Assembly (NCBI RefSeq): GCF_014649875.1
Contig: NZ_BMTW01000020.1
Span: 59,077-123,076 of the forward strand
Source: Streptomyces rubiginosohelvolus
Lineage (GTDB): Bacteria > Actinomycetota > Actinomycetes > Streptomycetales > Streptomycetaceae
DNA length: 64,000 nucleotides
Direction of reading: 5' to 3'
Both the position numbers and the translations under genes were made by a program. Position 1 is the stretch's first letter; every line of letters starts with the position of its first letter. The notes beneath the pieces are model-generated. The model made no database searches. It saw only the letters and a program-made list of their open reading frames with translations, and was not told where the DNA came from. This document shows, one piece after another, positions 17,174 through 25,943 of this stretch.

Positions 17174-18868
17174 TCAGTGTGCCGCTCGTCCAGAGCCGGC
17201 CGCCTCGGCCGGTTCGCGCCGCGCGGGCACCATCGGGCGCGGGACCGGGCGGTTCCGCGCGGCCGGCCGGACGGTGTCGGCGGCTTCCGCGGCTTCGGCC
17301 TCGTTCCGGCGGCAGGGCTCCTTCGGCGGGCAGTCCATGACCTTCGGCAGCCGCAGGGCGGCCAGCGCCCCGAGCAGCAGGAGCCCGGCGCTGACGAAGA
17401 GCGTGATGTGGAGTCCGTCGATGAAGGCGTGCCGGGCCGTGGAGCGCAGCAGGTCACCCATCGGGCCGCCGAGCTGCGCGGCCACCTGGTAGGCCTCGCC
17501 CAGCGAGTGCGAGGCTTCGGCCCCGGCGCGGGCCGGGACGCCCTTGTCGCCGAGGGAGGCGAGGCCGGGGGCGTAGGCGGCGTTCATGACACTGCCGAGC
17601 AGGGCGATGCCGAGGCCCGCGCCCAGTTGGTAGGAGGTCTCGCCGATCGCCGCCGCGCCGCCCGCCCGCTCCGGCGGGGCGTCGCTGAGCATCGACTCGT
17701 ACGCCCCGAAGAGCGTGGTCTGCAGTCCGAAGCCGAGCAGGACGAACGCGGTGGTCAGCAGGGCGGGCCGGTCGTGCTGGCCCATCGCGGTCAGCACCAG
17801 GACGGAGGACGCGGTGAGGACGAAGCCCCAGCCGACCATGCGCCGGGGGCCGAAGCGGCGCAGGGTGTACGAGCCGGTGGCGCCCGCGGCCATCGCCGCG
17901 AAGGTCAGCGGCAGCAGGCGCAGCCCGGTCTCCAGCGGGGTGAGCCCCAGCACCAGCTGGAGGTACTGGACGGCGATCAGCTGGAGGCCGACCAGCGCCA
18001 GCATGGCGAGCACGATGCAGCCGACGGCGGTGGAGAAGGCCGGGCGGGCGAACATCGCGACGTCGATCAGCGGATGCCTGCGGCGCTTCTGCCGGCGGAC
18101 GAAGAGGATCAGAAGAGCGAGACCCAGAGCCAGCGGGCCGAGTGCCACCGGATCCAGGAGCCCCGCGCCGCCGCCCAGTCGCTTGACACCCAGGACGACG
18201 CCGAGCACTCCGGCCGCGGCCATGAGCGCGCCCAGCACGTCCCACGGGCCGTCGTCGCCGCCGCGCGACTCGGGCAGCAGCCAGCGGCCGAGCGGCAGGA
18301 TCACGGCCATCAGCGGGATGTTGATCAGGAAGACCGAGCCCCACCAGAAGTGCTCGACCAGGAAGCCGCCGACGACCGGCCCGGTGGCGGCGCCGACCGC
18401 GGCGACCGCGGTCCACACGCCGATGGCGAGCGCCCGCTCCCGGCGGTCGGGGAAGACCTGGCGCAGGATCGACAGCGTGGCGGGCATGATCATCGCGCCG
18501 CCGACGCCGAGGAGGGCCCGGGCGGCTATCAGGACGCCGGAGGAGTCGGCCGTCGCGGCGAGCACGGAGGCCACGCCGAACAGCGCGTAACCGATCAGGA
18601 GCACACGCCGTCTGCCGATCCGGTCACCCAGCGTGCCGAAGAGGATGAGCAGCGAGGCGCAGACGAGGGGGTAGGCGTCGACGATCCACAGGAGAGCCGT
18701 ACCGCTCGGGCGCAGGTCCTCGGTGAGGGACGGAACCGCGACATGGAGCACGGTCGCGTCGAGGGCGACGACCAGAAGACTGAGACAGAGGACGACGAGG
18801 ACGACCCAGCGGTTGGCGTCGTCGGCGGCTTTGCGCAGCCGGACCCCGGCCGTGGTCGTCCCGGACAT
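17174..18868 (-). CDS. MFS multidrug exporter, DHA2 family (14 helices)
   Basis: The 564-residue membrane protein has the DHA2/EmrB-QacA layout of 14 helices. Motif A is seen in GDRIGRRRVLLIG after helix 2. The first helix region contains LDATVLHVAVPSL, where the Asp is typical of drug/proton antiporters. Motif C-like GPVVGGFLVEHFWWGSVFLINIP follows in helix 5/6. A 60-residue cytoplasmic tail rich in Arg, Ala and Pro ends the protein. It probably exports drugs or an endogenous metabolite by proton exchange. No regulator gene is next to it. Confidence 0.87.
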   Translation of the reverse strand: MSGTTTAGVRLRKAADDANRWVVLVVLCLSLLVVALDATVLHVAVPSLTEDLRPSGTALLWIVDAYPLVCASLLILFGTLGDRIGRRRVLLIGYALFGVASVLAATADSSGVLIAARALLGVGGAMIMPATLSILRQVFPDRRERALAIGVWTAVAAVGAATGPVVGGFLVEHFWWGSVFLINIPLMAVILPLGRWLLPESRGGDDGPWDVLGALMAAAGVLGVVLGVKRLGGGAGLLDPVALGPLALGLALLILFVRRQKRRRHPLIDVAMFARPAFSTAVGCIVLAMLALVGLQLIAVQYLQLVLGLTPLETGLRLLPLTFAAMAAGATGSYTLRRFGPRRMVGWGFVLTASSVLVLTAMGQHDRPALLTTAFVLLGFGLQTTLFGAYESMLSDAPPERAGGAAAIGETSYQLGAGLGIALLGSVMNAAYAPGLASLGDKGVPARAGAEASHSLGEAYQVAAQLGGPMGDLLRSTARHAFIDGLHITLFVSAGLLLLGALAALRLPKVMDCPPKEPCRRNEAEAAEAADTVRPAARNRPVPRPMVPARREPAEAAGSGRAAH

Positions 18869-19367
18869 CTACGTACCTCCCGATGAGTCCCTCGCGCTCG
18901 GCGGACCGACGGTGACGTGTGGGGTGCGCGTCCCTCGGGCCCGGCATCGACGGGCGAGTGATTCGCCAGCGTACGCGAGTTCGGGGTGGTCACACGTGGT
19001 CCAGGTCATACCCCGGTCCGTCGCACAGTGTGGCGTACGCCATTCCGGGCCCGGTCGGAGGGCTCCCGCCGGAGGGCCCGGCAGGGCCGTCGCGGCGGGG
19101 CCGCGGGCGGCCGGCGCGGAGGCGGCGGGGCGGCGCGCGGCTCCCCCGAATGGCGGGATCGAATACCGCTGATTCCGGTGGGCAGCATTTTGCGAGAGAT
19201 CAAACACGTTTACGAACGGAACGCGCGCGCTTTTGGGGCCAAGATCACGAGGATTCTTCCCGACGTCCGGAAAAGACGCCGCTCCGAGACAAAGTCCACA
19301 TCACATCGTCATCACAAAGCGGCCGGATTGGCCTGCTCACACACTCACTCGCTGTAACGTCGATTGG
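18869..19367. other. Gene-free divergent region, MFS exporter / PAP2 phosphatase
   Basis: About 500 bp in which I see no supportable gene or RNA. Overlapping reading frames exist, but they have no ribosome site or family match. The right-hand 170 bp are AT-richer than their surroundings and probably carry the PAP2 promoter. Confidence 0.45.
19355..19367 (+). promoter_or_regulatory. Candidate -10 element for a leaderless PAP2 mRNA
   Basis: TAACGT at 19355-19360 lies seven bases before the GTG at 19368, the spacing expected if transcription starts at the start codon. No strong -35 was found. Confidence 0.35.
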
Positions 19368-20384
19368 GTGCGTACCGACATCTTTGCCCGGCTGGACCGG
19401 GAGCCGGAACCGCCGAAGATAGAGGCACCGCGGATGAGTCGTCACCGCATCGCCCTCTTCGGCGGGACGTTGGCGTTCTATCTCGCCATCGTCTGGGCGG
19501 TGCTGATCACGTCCTGGCTCGTGGCCCTGGACTGGAAGGTCATGCTGTTCCGGCCCTACCAGCAGTGGCCCGAGCTGCACCCCTTCCTGGACTACTACGT
19601 CGTGCTCGGCCAGCGCGGCCCCACGGCGGTGATGGTCGCCTGCTGGCTGGGCTGGCGCTCCTGGCGTCAGCACACGCTCCGGCCACTGCTGGTCCTCGGC
19701 ACGTCCCTGCTGCTGCTCAATGTGACGGTGGGCGCGGTCAAGCTGGGGCTCGGGCGGCTGGGCCCGCACTACGCGACGCAGATCGGCTCGGCCGAGATGT
19801 TCGCCGGCGGCGATATATTTCCTTCCGGGCACACCGCGAACGCCGTCGTGACCTGGGGAATCCTCGCCTATCTGGCCACCACGCCACGGGCCAGGCGCTA
19901 TCTGTCGGCGGTCTCCGCGACGGTCTCGCTGGGGGTCGGCCTCACCACCGTCTACATCGGTACGCACTGGCTCAGCGATGTCCTGCTGGGGTGGGCGGCC
20001 GGGCTGCTCATCCTGCTGGCGCTGCCGTGGTTCGAGCCGCTGATCGCCCGGACCGAGGAGTGGATCTTCGCGATGCGCGAGCGGTGGCGGGAGCGTCGCG
20101 GCGGGGCCCGTCCGGCGCCCGTGGCCGATGCCGGGCCGCAGCCGGTGCTGCTGCCGCAGTCGATGGCCACCGACGGCCTCACCGCCGAGGCCGTGACGGC
20201 CCCGGCCGAACCGGTGCTTCCCGCCGGGCATCCGGCGGCGGCCGCCAGGGCGCGGGCCCACGGCGGGCACCCCGCGCGCCCGGGCGGCATGCCGGTGGCC
20301 CCGGCGGGCGTCCGCCGCCCGCCGCCGCACACGGAGCGGGGCCCGCGCGCGGGCAGCCCGGCCCGCCCGATGACCGGCGGCTGA
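19368..20384 (+). CDS. PAP2-family membrane phosphatase
   Basis: The 338-residue protein has about six helices. The PAP2 phosphatase motifs are present: a KLGLGRLGP region (KxxxxxxRP-like, with Gly before Pro), PSGHTANA (PSGH motif) and GTHWLSDVLLGW (SRxxxxxHxxxD-like). These enzymes dephosphorylate lipid pyrophosphates or phosphatidic acid on the outer face of the membrane. The last 100 residues are a disordered Pro/Ala/Arg-rich tail. GTG at 19368 was preferred because a -10 element fits a leaderless message. An ATG at 19434 with GAGG upstream is an alternative and would cost 22 residues. Confidence 0.85.
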   Translation: MRTDIFARLDREPEPPKIEAPRMSRHRIALFGGTLAFYLAIVWAVLITSWLVALDWKVMLFRPYQQWPELHPFLDYYVVLGQRGPTAVMVACWLGWRSWRQHTLRPLLVLGTSLLLLNVTVGAVKLGLGRLGPHYATQIGSAEMFAGGDIFPSGHTANAVVTWGILAYLATTPRARRYLSAVSATVSLGVGLTTVYIGTHWLSDVLLGWAAGLLILLALPWFEPLIARTEEWIFAMRERWRERRGGARPAPVADAGPQPVLLPQSMATDGLTAEAVTAPAEPVLPAGHPAAAARARAHGGHPARPGGMPVAPAGVRRPPPHTERGPRAGSPARPMTGG

Positions 20385-20401
20385 CACAAGCCCGTGGAGA
20401 T

Positions 20402-20435
20402 GTCGAAGGCCCCGACCACGGTCGGGGCCTTCGAC
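20402..20435. terminator. Bidirectional terminator between PAP2 and I78 genes
   Basis: Two 16-base complementary arms (20402-20417 and 20420-20435) with a very small loop, between convergent genes. Confidence 0.8.
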
Positions 20436-20464
20436 GTTGCGGAGTGTCGGGCGGGGCGAGCGGG

Positions 20465-20680
20465 TCAGCCCACCCAGCAGCGCGTCACGGTGCCGTCCTC
20501 GACCTGGAAGTTGATGCGGCCGTGGCGGAACTCCATGGTCAGGAACGTGCCCGGGGGAACGGCCCGGACGGTGTCCCAGCCACGGCTTCTGGCCTGCCGA
20601 TCGGCCGCGTCGGAGTCGAGGCCGACATACGCGTCGGCGTCGTCGTCCGGCTGTGCTGGAGGGGTCGGTAGAGATGCCAT
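20465..20680 (-). CDS. I78-family peptidase inhibitor
   Basis: The 71-residue protein reads as the I78 (Elastase inhibitor AFLEI/Flags type) family: an acidic linker, a conserved Asp/Tyr helix start, then VRAVPPGTFLTMEFRHGRIN and a final QVEDGTVTRCWVG. Members inhibit serine proteases such as elastase and subtilisin-like enzymes. No signal peptide is visible, so it is either cytosolic or exported in some other way. The ATG at 20680 has a GAGGG close upstream; an earlier start at 20752 is possible but would add an unrelated Arg-rich head. Whether it protects against the streptogrisin of this genome is untested. Confidence 0.75.
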   Translation of the reverse strand: MASLPTPPAQPDDDADAYVGLDSDAADRQARSRGWDTVRAVPPGTFLTMEFRHGRINFQVEDGTVTRCWVG

Positions 20681-20952
20681 GCCCTCACCGTAGGCGGCCC
20701 CGGACCGTGACGGAAGGCGGGGCCGCCAGGGCGTTCCGTCGCATCTCCACATGCCGGGGCGGTCACGCTTGTGTCACAAGATCCCCACACGCTTATACAC
20801 GCTTCCATTCACCCGAACGGACCGGTGGGAAGCATCGCGAAATCATGGGGTGACCTGCTTCTTTTACGATCGGAGCGGCAGATCTTCAGAATGTCCGGGG
20901 CACCGGAATTTCCCTCCCCCGTAAACCTTCATTTCCTTATCACCCCGCGGAC

Positions 20953-21918
20953 TCACGGTCCGTCGAGCGCCCGTGTGAGCCGGTCCCTCGCTTCCCTCAG
21001 GACCTCGGTCAGCCCGGGCGGTTCGATCACCTCGAAATCGATCCCCATCATCAGGACGTGCACCGACAACTCGTCGAGGCTCGACGCCCCCGCGGTGAGC
21101 CGGCAGGATTCCGCGCTCTCGGCCTCCAGGACCCCGGCCGAGGGCGGGACCAGCCGCGCCGCCTCCGCCAGGGGCGCCTTCAGCCGGACCACGGCGCGTC
21201 GCGCGTAGACGGAGACCGCGACGCCCCGTGAGACGTACGCCGCCAGATCCCCGGCGGGCGGGGGGCGCGGGACGAAGCGGGGGCCGTGGGGCGGGGTGGG
21301 GGTGATCCGGTCCGCCCGGAAAGTGCGCCAGTCCTCCCGCTCCAGGTCCCAGGCCACCAGATACCAGCGGCGCTCGGCGCAGACCAGCCGGTGCGGCTCG
21401 ACCGTACGGCGCGAGACCTCCCCGCCGTGGGTCCGGTAGGCGAACCGGAGCCGTTCGGCGTCCCGGCAGGCCCCGGCCAGCTCGGTGAGCAGAGCGGGGT
21501 CGACCGCGGAGGCGTCCTGGCCGCGCAGCATCGGCACCGTGAACGCGCCGAGCGCGCCCACCCTGCGGCGCAGCCGGTTCGGCAGCACCTGTTCCAGCTT
21601 GGCCAGCGCGCGTACGGAGGACTCGCCGATGCCCTCGACGCCGTTTCCGGCGGCCGTGCGCAGGCCGACGGCGACCGCGACGGCCTCCTCGTCGTCCAGC
21701 AGCAGCGGCGGCAGCTCGGCGCCCGCCCCGAGCTGGTAGCCGCCGCCGGTGCCCCGGGCGGCGTTCACCGGGTAGCCCAGTTCGCGCAGCTTGTCGACGT
21801 CCCGGCGGACGGTGCGCGGGGTGACGCCGAGCCGGTCGGCCAGATCGGCGCCGGACCAGTCGCGGTGGGTCTGGAGCAGTGAGAGCAGGCGCAGCAGTCG
21901 TGCCGAGGTCTCCAACAT
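20953..21918 (-). CDS. WYL-domain transcriptional regulator (YafY type)
   Basis: The 321-residue regulator starts with an HTH_11-type winged helix (MLETSARLLRLLSLLQTHRDW, then ADRLGVTPRTVRRDVDKLRELGY). A WYL domain follows, containing RRWYLVAWDLEREDWRTFR, and then a C-terminal extension. WYL domains bind nucleic acids or small ligands and often regulate DNA repair and defence genes. The targets are unknown; the nearest neighbours are a gene of unknown function and a glycosyltransferase on the same strand upstream. ATG at 21918 fits the start of the HTH; a further upstream start is possible. Confidence 0.85.
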   Translation of the reverse strand: MLETSARLLRLLSLLQTHRDWSGADLADRLGVTPRTVRRDVDKLRELGYPVNAARGTGGGYQLGAGAELPPLLLDDEEAVAVAVGLRTAAGNGVEGIGESSVRALAKLEQVLPNRLRRRVGALGAFTVPMLRGQDASAVDPALLTELAGACRDAERLRFAYRTHGGEVSRRTVEPHRLVCAERRWYLVAWDLEREDWRTFRADRITPTPPHGPRFVPRPPPAGDLAAYVSRGVAVSVYARRAVVRLKAPLAEAARLVPPSAGVLEAESAESCRLTAGASSLDELSVHVLMMGIDFEVIEPPGLTEVLREARDRLTRALDGP

Positions 21919-21972
21919 GGGGCGAGTCTGCCAGGGCTTGCGGACAGCCCCCGTCCGCAATCTCCCCCTGCC

Positions 21973-22809
21973 TCAGCGGTCGGCCGGTGCCGGCTCCAGG
22001 CGCAGGCAGAGGTCGTTGTCGGCGGTGTAGCAGGGGGTGGCGAGCACCCCGGGGGCCGCCGGGTGGCCCGGGTAGACGAAGGACTTGTTCCGGGACCAGA
22101 CGTCGTCGAGGATCCGGGAGATCCTGACCCCGTCCGCGCCCGCCGCCGGGACCAGCCACAGCTGCCAGAGCTGCGCCTCGGGCACCGGTCCTGCGGCCGG
22201 CGGGGCGTAGGGCAGGGTGAAGGCGAAGGATCCGGCAGGTCCGTCCGGGTCCGGGGCGGTGAGCGGGACGCTGTGCGTCCGGTCCGGCTCCCCCGGCAGC
22301 CGGGCCTCCACCGCGGCCCCCTCCCCCGCCTCGACGCCGTACAGCACGCCCCGGACGGTCATGCCGGCCGGGCCCGCGAGGACGTGGCCCGCCTCGGCGT
22401 GCGGGGCGCGGACCCAGGAGCGCACGGCGAGCCGGCCGTCGAGGGTGGGGTACGGGACCCGGGCGCTGACGCTCGCGGCTCCGGTGTCCGGGCAGCGGTC
22501 GAGGAGGGCCCGCAGATCGCGCAGCCCCGGTTCGACGACCGCCTCGGCGGGCTCGTCCCCGGGCTCCTCGACATACGCGTCCCACCGTCCCTCGGCCAGT
22601 TCGGCGGCGGCCGGGAGGACCGCGCGCAGCCGCCCGGGCCCCGGCCTGCTGAGCGGTATGCGCACCGTGCCGCCGGGCTTTCCGCCCGCCGCGCCCCGGC
22701 GTCGCAGGAGCAGCACGGAGTCGGGGGCGGGGGCCGGGGCGGTCAGGTCGAAGGTGAGCGTTCCGGCGCGATCGGCGGCGCAGTCGGCCCGTACGGCGGT
22801 GGAGTTCAT
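21973..22809 (-). CDS. Conserved protein of unknown function, coupled to a glycosyltransferase
   Basis: The 278-residue soluble protein seems to have repeated beta-sandwich-like segments: two stretches with T-x-x-F-D/A-L-T patterns, an Arg-rich IPLSRPGPGRLRAVLP, and a late IDD-like ILDDVWSRNKSFVYPG. It is Ala/Pro/Gly-rich, with no membrane segment or signal peptide. I do not recognise an enzyme motif. The ATG at 22809 overlaps the stop of the glycosyltransferase by four bases, with GGGGAGG upstream, so the two are made together. It probably acts in the same cell-surface sugar pathway. Confidence 0.65.
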   Translation of the reverse strand: MNSTAVRADCAADRAGTLTFDLTAPAPAPDSVLLLRRRGAAGGKPGGTVRIPLSRPGPGRLRAVLPAAAELAEGRWDAYVEEPGDEPAEAVVEPGLRDLRALLDRCPDTGAASVSARVPYPTLDGRLAVRSWVRAPHAEAGHVLAGPAGMTVRGVLYGVEAGEGAAVEARLPGEPDRTHSVPLTAPDPDGPAGSFAFTLPYAPPAAGPVPEAQLWQLWLVPAAGADGVRISRILDDVWSRNKSFVYPGHPAAPGVLATPCYTADNDLCLRLEPAPADR

Positions 22810-24089
22810 GAGGTCCTCCCCTTGCGGAGCACGTCGGCGGCCTTGTAGCGCAGGGCGTAGGCCCCGTCGAGAACGCTGCCCCGGGTGCGGTGCAGCGCGG
22901 TGCGCAGGGCGCCGTGCCCGTGCCCCTGGGAGCCGCGCGCGACGAGTTCGGTGAACAGGCTCTCGTGCTGTTCGGCGATCCGGGCGGGGTCGAAGCGGGC
23001 CGATGCCTTCAGCGCGGCCCCGCCCATCCGGTGGCGCAGTCCGTCGTCCTCGATCAGCTGGAGCAGCGCCGCGGCGATCGCGTCCGGGTCGCCGACCGGC
23101 ACCAGGCGGCCGTCGACGCCGTCCTCGATGATCTCGGCCGGTCCGTGCGGGCAGTCGGTGGCGACGACCGGCAGTCCGCCGCGCATCGCCTCGACGATCG
23201 TCATGCCGAAGGACTCGCGCTCCGATGTGACGGCGGCGATCGACCCCTTGGGCCACTCGGCCTCCATCGGGTTGGCCGAGCCCATCAGGAACACATGGTT
23301 GTGCAGGCCGAGTTCGTCGACGAGGGCGCGCAGCGCCGCCTCCTCGTTCCCGGTAGCGTCGCCGCCGCCGTAGATGCGCAGCCGCCAGTCGGGGCGGGCC
23401 TCGGACACCTGGGCGAAGGCCCGCACCAGGTGGTCGTAGCGCTTGACCCGGTGCAGCCGGCCCGCCGCGACGACCCACTTCAGGTCGCCGTCCGCGGGCG
23501 GGCAGGAGGGCTCGGGGACGGCGTTGGGGATGGCCTCGATCCGTACGCCCGGGAGCTTCAGCCGGCTGCGGTAGTCGTCCGCGTCGGCGCGGGTGACGGT
23601 GGTGAGCGCGTCGAGCAGCGTGTAGCGGTGGGCGATCTCGCGGCGCAGCCGGTAGCCGTGGCTGTCGAGCGTCAGGTGCTCCTGCCCGACGCGCACCGGT
23701 CCTCGGCGGGCCTGCCGGCTGAGGTGCACGTTGAGTCCGGGTCGGGTGCCGACGACGACGTCCGCCTCGATGCCCTGGAGGTGGGCGGCGATCCGGGCGT
23801 CGGTGAGGCGGCTGTACTGCTTGTGCCGGCTGTCGCCGCGCGGGAACACGGTGGCGGGCCGGGCGTGTTCGGCGCTCTCGCCGTCGTAGGTCGCGCTCTT
23901 CTTCCGCAGGTCGACGAGGTGGCGCAGCGTCACGCCCTCGGGTGCGCCGAGGACGGGGGCGTCACGGTGCCGGAAGACGGACACGATCTCGACGTCGTGC
24001 TGCTCGGCGAGCGTACGGGCGAGCGTGAACGTCGTCCGGATCGTTCCTCCGATTCCGTAGGCATTGTGCAGAAGAAAAGAAATATGCAT
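22806..24089 (-). CDS. Glycosyltransferase family 4 (GT-B fold)
   Basis: The 427-residue protein begins with a GT-B N-domain, HISFLLHNAYGIGGTIRTTF, containing the glycine-rich acceptor loop. The C-domain has VVAAGRLHRVKRYDHLVRAF and the EX7E nucleotide-sugar motif in SERESFGMTIVEAMRGGLP. It would transfer a sugar from a nucleotide donor to a cell-wall or teichoic-acid-like acceptor in the cytoplasm; donor and acceptor are unknown. It is the first gene of a two-gene unit with the unknown protein. A TTGACA (24121-24126, minus strand) upstream may be its -35. Confidence 0.87.
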   Translation of the reverse strand: MHISFLLHNAYGIGGTIRTTFTLARTLAEQHDVEIVSVFRHRDAPVLGAPEGVTLRHLVDLRKKSATYDGESAEHARPATVFPRGDSRHKQYSRLTDARIAAHLQGIEADVVVGTRPGLNVHLSRQARRGPVRVGQEHLTLDSHGYRLRREIAHRYTLLDALTTVTRADADDYRSRLKLPGVRIEAIPNAVPEPSCPPADGDLKWVVAAGRLHRVKRYDHLVRAFAQVSEARPDWRLRIYGGGDATGNEEAALRALVDELGLHNHVFLMGSANPMEAEWPKGSIAAVTSERESFGMTIVEAMRGGLPVVATDCPHGPAEIIEDGVDGRLVPVGDPDAIAAALLQLIEDDGLRHRMGGAALKASARFDPARIAEQHESLFTELVARGSQGHGHGALRTALHRTRGSVLDGAYALRYKAADVLRKGRTS

Positions 24090-24617
24090 GGTGTCGCTGT
24101 TTCCCCTGTCGACCCGACCTTGTCAAGACTGTAACTTCCCGGCGGATTTCTGCCCGAAATACGCCGGGAAATCCCGGAGCATCCGCGACATGGCGCACGG
24201 GGTCCCCGGTTCCGCCACCGGACCCCCGCTGACCTGCTGCTTCCGGAAGCTGTCCATCCGTTTTCCTGCGGGCCCGGAAGTGACGGGACCATGACCGCGG
24301 GCCCACCGGTGCGGTAAACCGGCGCCTACCCGCCACCCGTTCGCCGATGCTTTCCTCCCAGCCTGACGAAGGAAAATGCCGGGAGGTTGCCCGTGTCCCG
24401 GCAAAACATTCCGGGCGGGGCGCGGAAGTCGTTCGCCGATCGCATGGGAGCCGTTCACCGGACACGCGGGGGCCGTACGCCGAACAGTCGATGTACCGAT
24501 GTGTCGACCTGGCCGCACTTCCGTCCGCCCAGGTGCGTGACCCCGGCCACGGATCCCGCGTTGTCTCTTCATGAGCCGGGAACCACCCGGCCCACGCACC
24601 GAGTTCGAGGAGCCCCC
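24090..24617. other. Gene-free divergent region
   Basis: 528 bp between the divergent glycosyltransferase and an unknown gene. On the minus strand TTGACA (24121-24126) could be a -35 for the glycosyltransferase. I see no tRNA, repeat or credible small gene in the remainder. Confidence 0.4.
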
Positions 24618-25400
24618 GTGCCGCGCATGCTCGACGTCAGCCAGGACGTACGCGCCGAGATCGGCGACGACGAAGCCGACCGGCTGCTCGTCGGCGACAA
24701 CGCCCCGGGCAGTTACGACTGCACCTCCTGCCGGACCCCCGGCGACTCCGACCAGGAACGCACCAGCACGGTGCTGTTCATCGGCGACGAGACCGCCGTC
24801 CTCGCGTTCGCCCACGCGACGTGCATCCCCTCGCAGGTCGTCAGGGTCGCGGAGGACCAGCTCCAGGGCGCGGTGCGCAGTATCACCGGAAGCGAGCAGA
24901 AGGACACGGAGGGGCTCATGCCCGAACAGGCCGTCCTCGGCATCACCAGCGGACTCGTCCTCATCGAGGACGATCTGCGCCCGGCCCTGGTCGTCGAACC
25001 GACCGGCCCGGTCGCCCGGCCCGGCACCGACGGCAGCGGGGGCGACGAGTTCCTCCAGCTGCTGCTGGAGCAGGGTTTCCGCCCGGCCCCCGACATGAAC
25101 CGGCTGCCGGAGGTCCTCGCGGGCTGGTCCGTGCTGCTGGCGGTGGGTCAGCTGCACGCCGTGCTGCAGCCGAGCGCCGGCGGCGGAAACCCGGTCGCCT
25201 GGTGGCAGGCCCACCAGCCGCTCCAGGTGACCGAGGGCTGGCGGGCGGCGGTCAACAAGTCGCAGACGGTCCTCGTCTTCGCCGCCCCGGCCGGCACCAT
25301 CGGCCAGCAGCCGCGCGAGGACCTGCTGCGGGACGCCCTGGAGAAGGCCGCGGTCAACGGGCTGCTGGTCGCCGCCTCGATGCCGCTGGCCGGGACCTGA
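24618..25400 (+). CDS. Conserved hypothetical protein
   Basis: The 260-residue soluble protein has a Cys-x2-Cys near the N-terminus (YDCTSC), a mixed alpha/beta body, and late segments LLAVGQLHAVLQP and QTVLVFAAPAGTIG. It has no signal peptide or membrane helix. I do not recognise a known enzyme family. GTG at 24618 is chosen because GAGGAG lies five bases upstream; an ATG three codons later is possible. The next gene is on the same strand 89 bp on. Confidence 0.7.
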   Translation: MPRMLDVSQDVRAEIGDDEADRLLVGDNAPGSYDCTSCRTPGDSDQERTSTVLFIGDETAVLAFAHATCIPSQVVRVAEDQLQGAVRSITGSEQKDTEGLMPEQAVLGITSGLVLIEDDLRPALVVEPTGPVARPGTDGSGGDEFLQLLLEQGFRPAPDMNRLPEVLAGWSVLLAVGQLHAVLQPSAGGGNPVAWWQAHQPLQVTEGWRAAVNKSQTVLVFAAPAGTIGQQPREDLLRDALEKAAVNGLLVAASMPLAGT

Positions 25401-25489
25401 TCATGTCCGGCCGGCCCGGCCACCCCCGCCGAACAGCGATTTCTCCGGCGGGGCCGCATCCGACGGGCCGTGAGGTCGTTGGCACCTAC

Positions 25490-25873
25490 GTGCACTCATA
25501 CGACTCCCCCCGCCAGCATCAGAGTCAGATCCCTGCCATGCGTCCTTCGCAGGATCCGTCGGGGGGCCTGTCCCCCACCCCGATCTACGACGCGCTGTAC
25601 TCCGAGTACCGGCGCTCGTTCCGGGCGTTGCCGGGCGACCGGAGCGGCGAGGAGAATCTCTCCTTCTCGGCCTTCGGCGCCGGCCTCTTCGCCTCCAGGG
25701 CCCCGCTGAGCGGTCACTCCGCCCCCGGCTCGCACGGCGGACACCACGGCCACGGCGGGAGCGGCGGGCAGAGCCAGCACACGACCGGCGGTCTCGGCTC
25801 CTGGCAGCGGGTCGGGCGGCATGCGGGACGCCCCCGTCCCGCGGCGCTGCCGCCGGGGTCACGGGACTCCTGA
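25490..25873 (+). CDS. Small hypothetical protein with a His/Gly-rich stretch
   Basis: A 127-residue frame with Streptomyces codon bias. The N-terminal half contains PTPIYDALYSEYRRSFRALPGDR, then LSFSAFGAG. The second half is a low-complexity Gly/His/Ser stretch (HGGHHGHGGSGG) and a basic tail, so it may bind metal or be disordered. The start is uncertain: GTG at 25490 or ATG at 25538. I do not recognise it. The large palindrome directly after it is probably its terminator. Confidence 0.55.
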   Translation: MHSYDSPRQHQSQIPAMRPSQDPSGGLSPTPIYDALYSEYRRSFRALPGDRSGEENLSFSAFGAGLFASRAPLSGHSAPGSHGGHHGHGGSGGQSQHTTGGLGSWQRVGRHAGRPRPAALPPGSRDS

Positions 25874-25876
25874 AAT

Positions 25877-25940
25877 CTGGTGTACGACGAAGCCCTGGGC
25901 CGCACTCGCGAGTGCGGCCCAGGGCTTCGTCGTACACCAG
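25877..25940. terminator. 64-bp perfect palindrome, bidirectional terminator between convergent genes
   Basis: Two 32-base arms (25877-25908, 25909-25940) are exact reverse complements with no spacer; the centre is CTCGCGAG. It lies four bases from the upstream stop and reaches to the der stop region. It most simply serves both convergent genes as a terminator. Confidence 0.8.
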
Positions 25941-25943
25941 GTG

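Noticed and set aside
20864..20935. 22-codon ORF on the minus strand (MKVYGGGKF...) with AAGGAA just before it
   Set aside because: The purine site is only about one base from the ATG, there is no family match, and AT-rich context alone explains the frame.
24090..24617. Possible tRNA or small RNA gene in the gene-free region
   Set aside because: No cloverleaf, no TTCRA loop with matching arms, and no terminator-like hairpin was seen.
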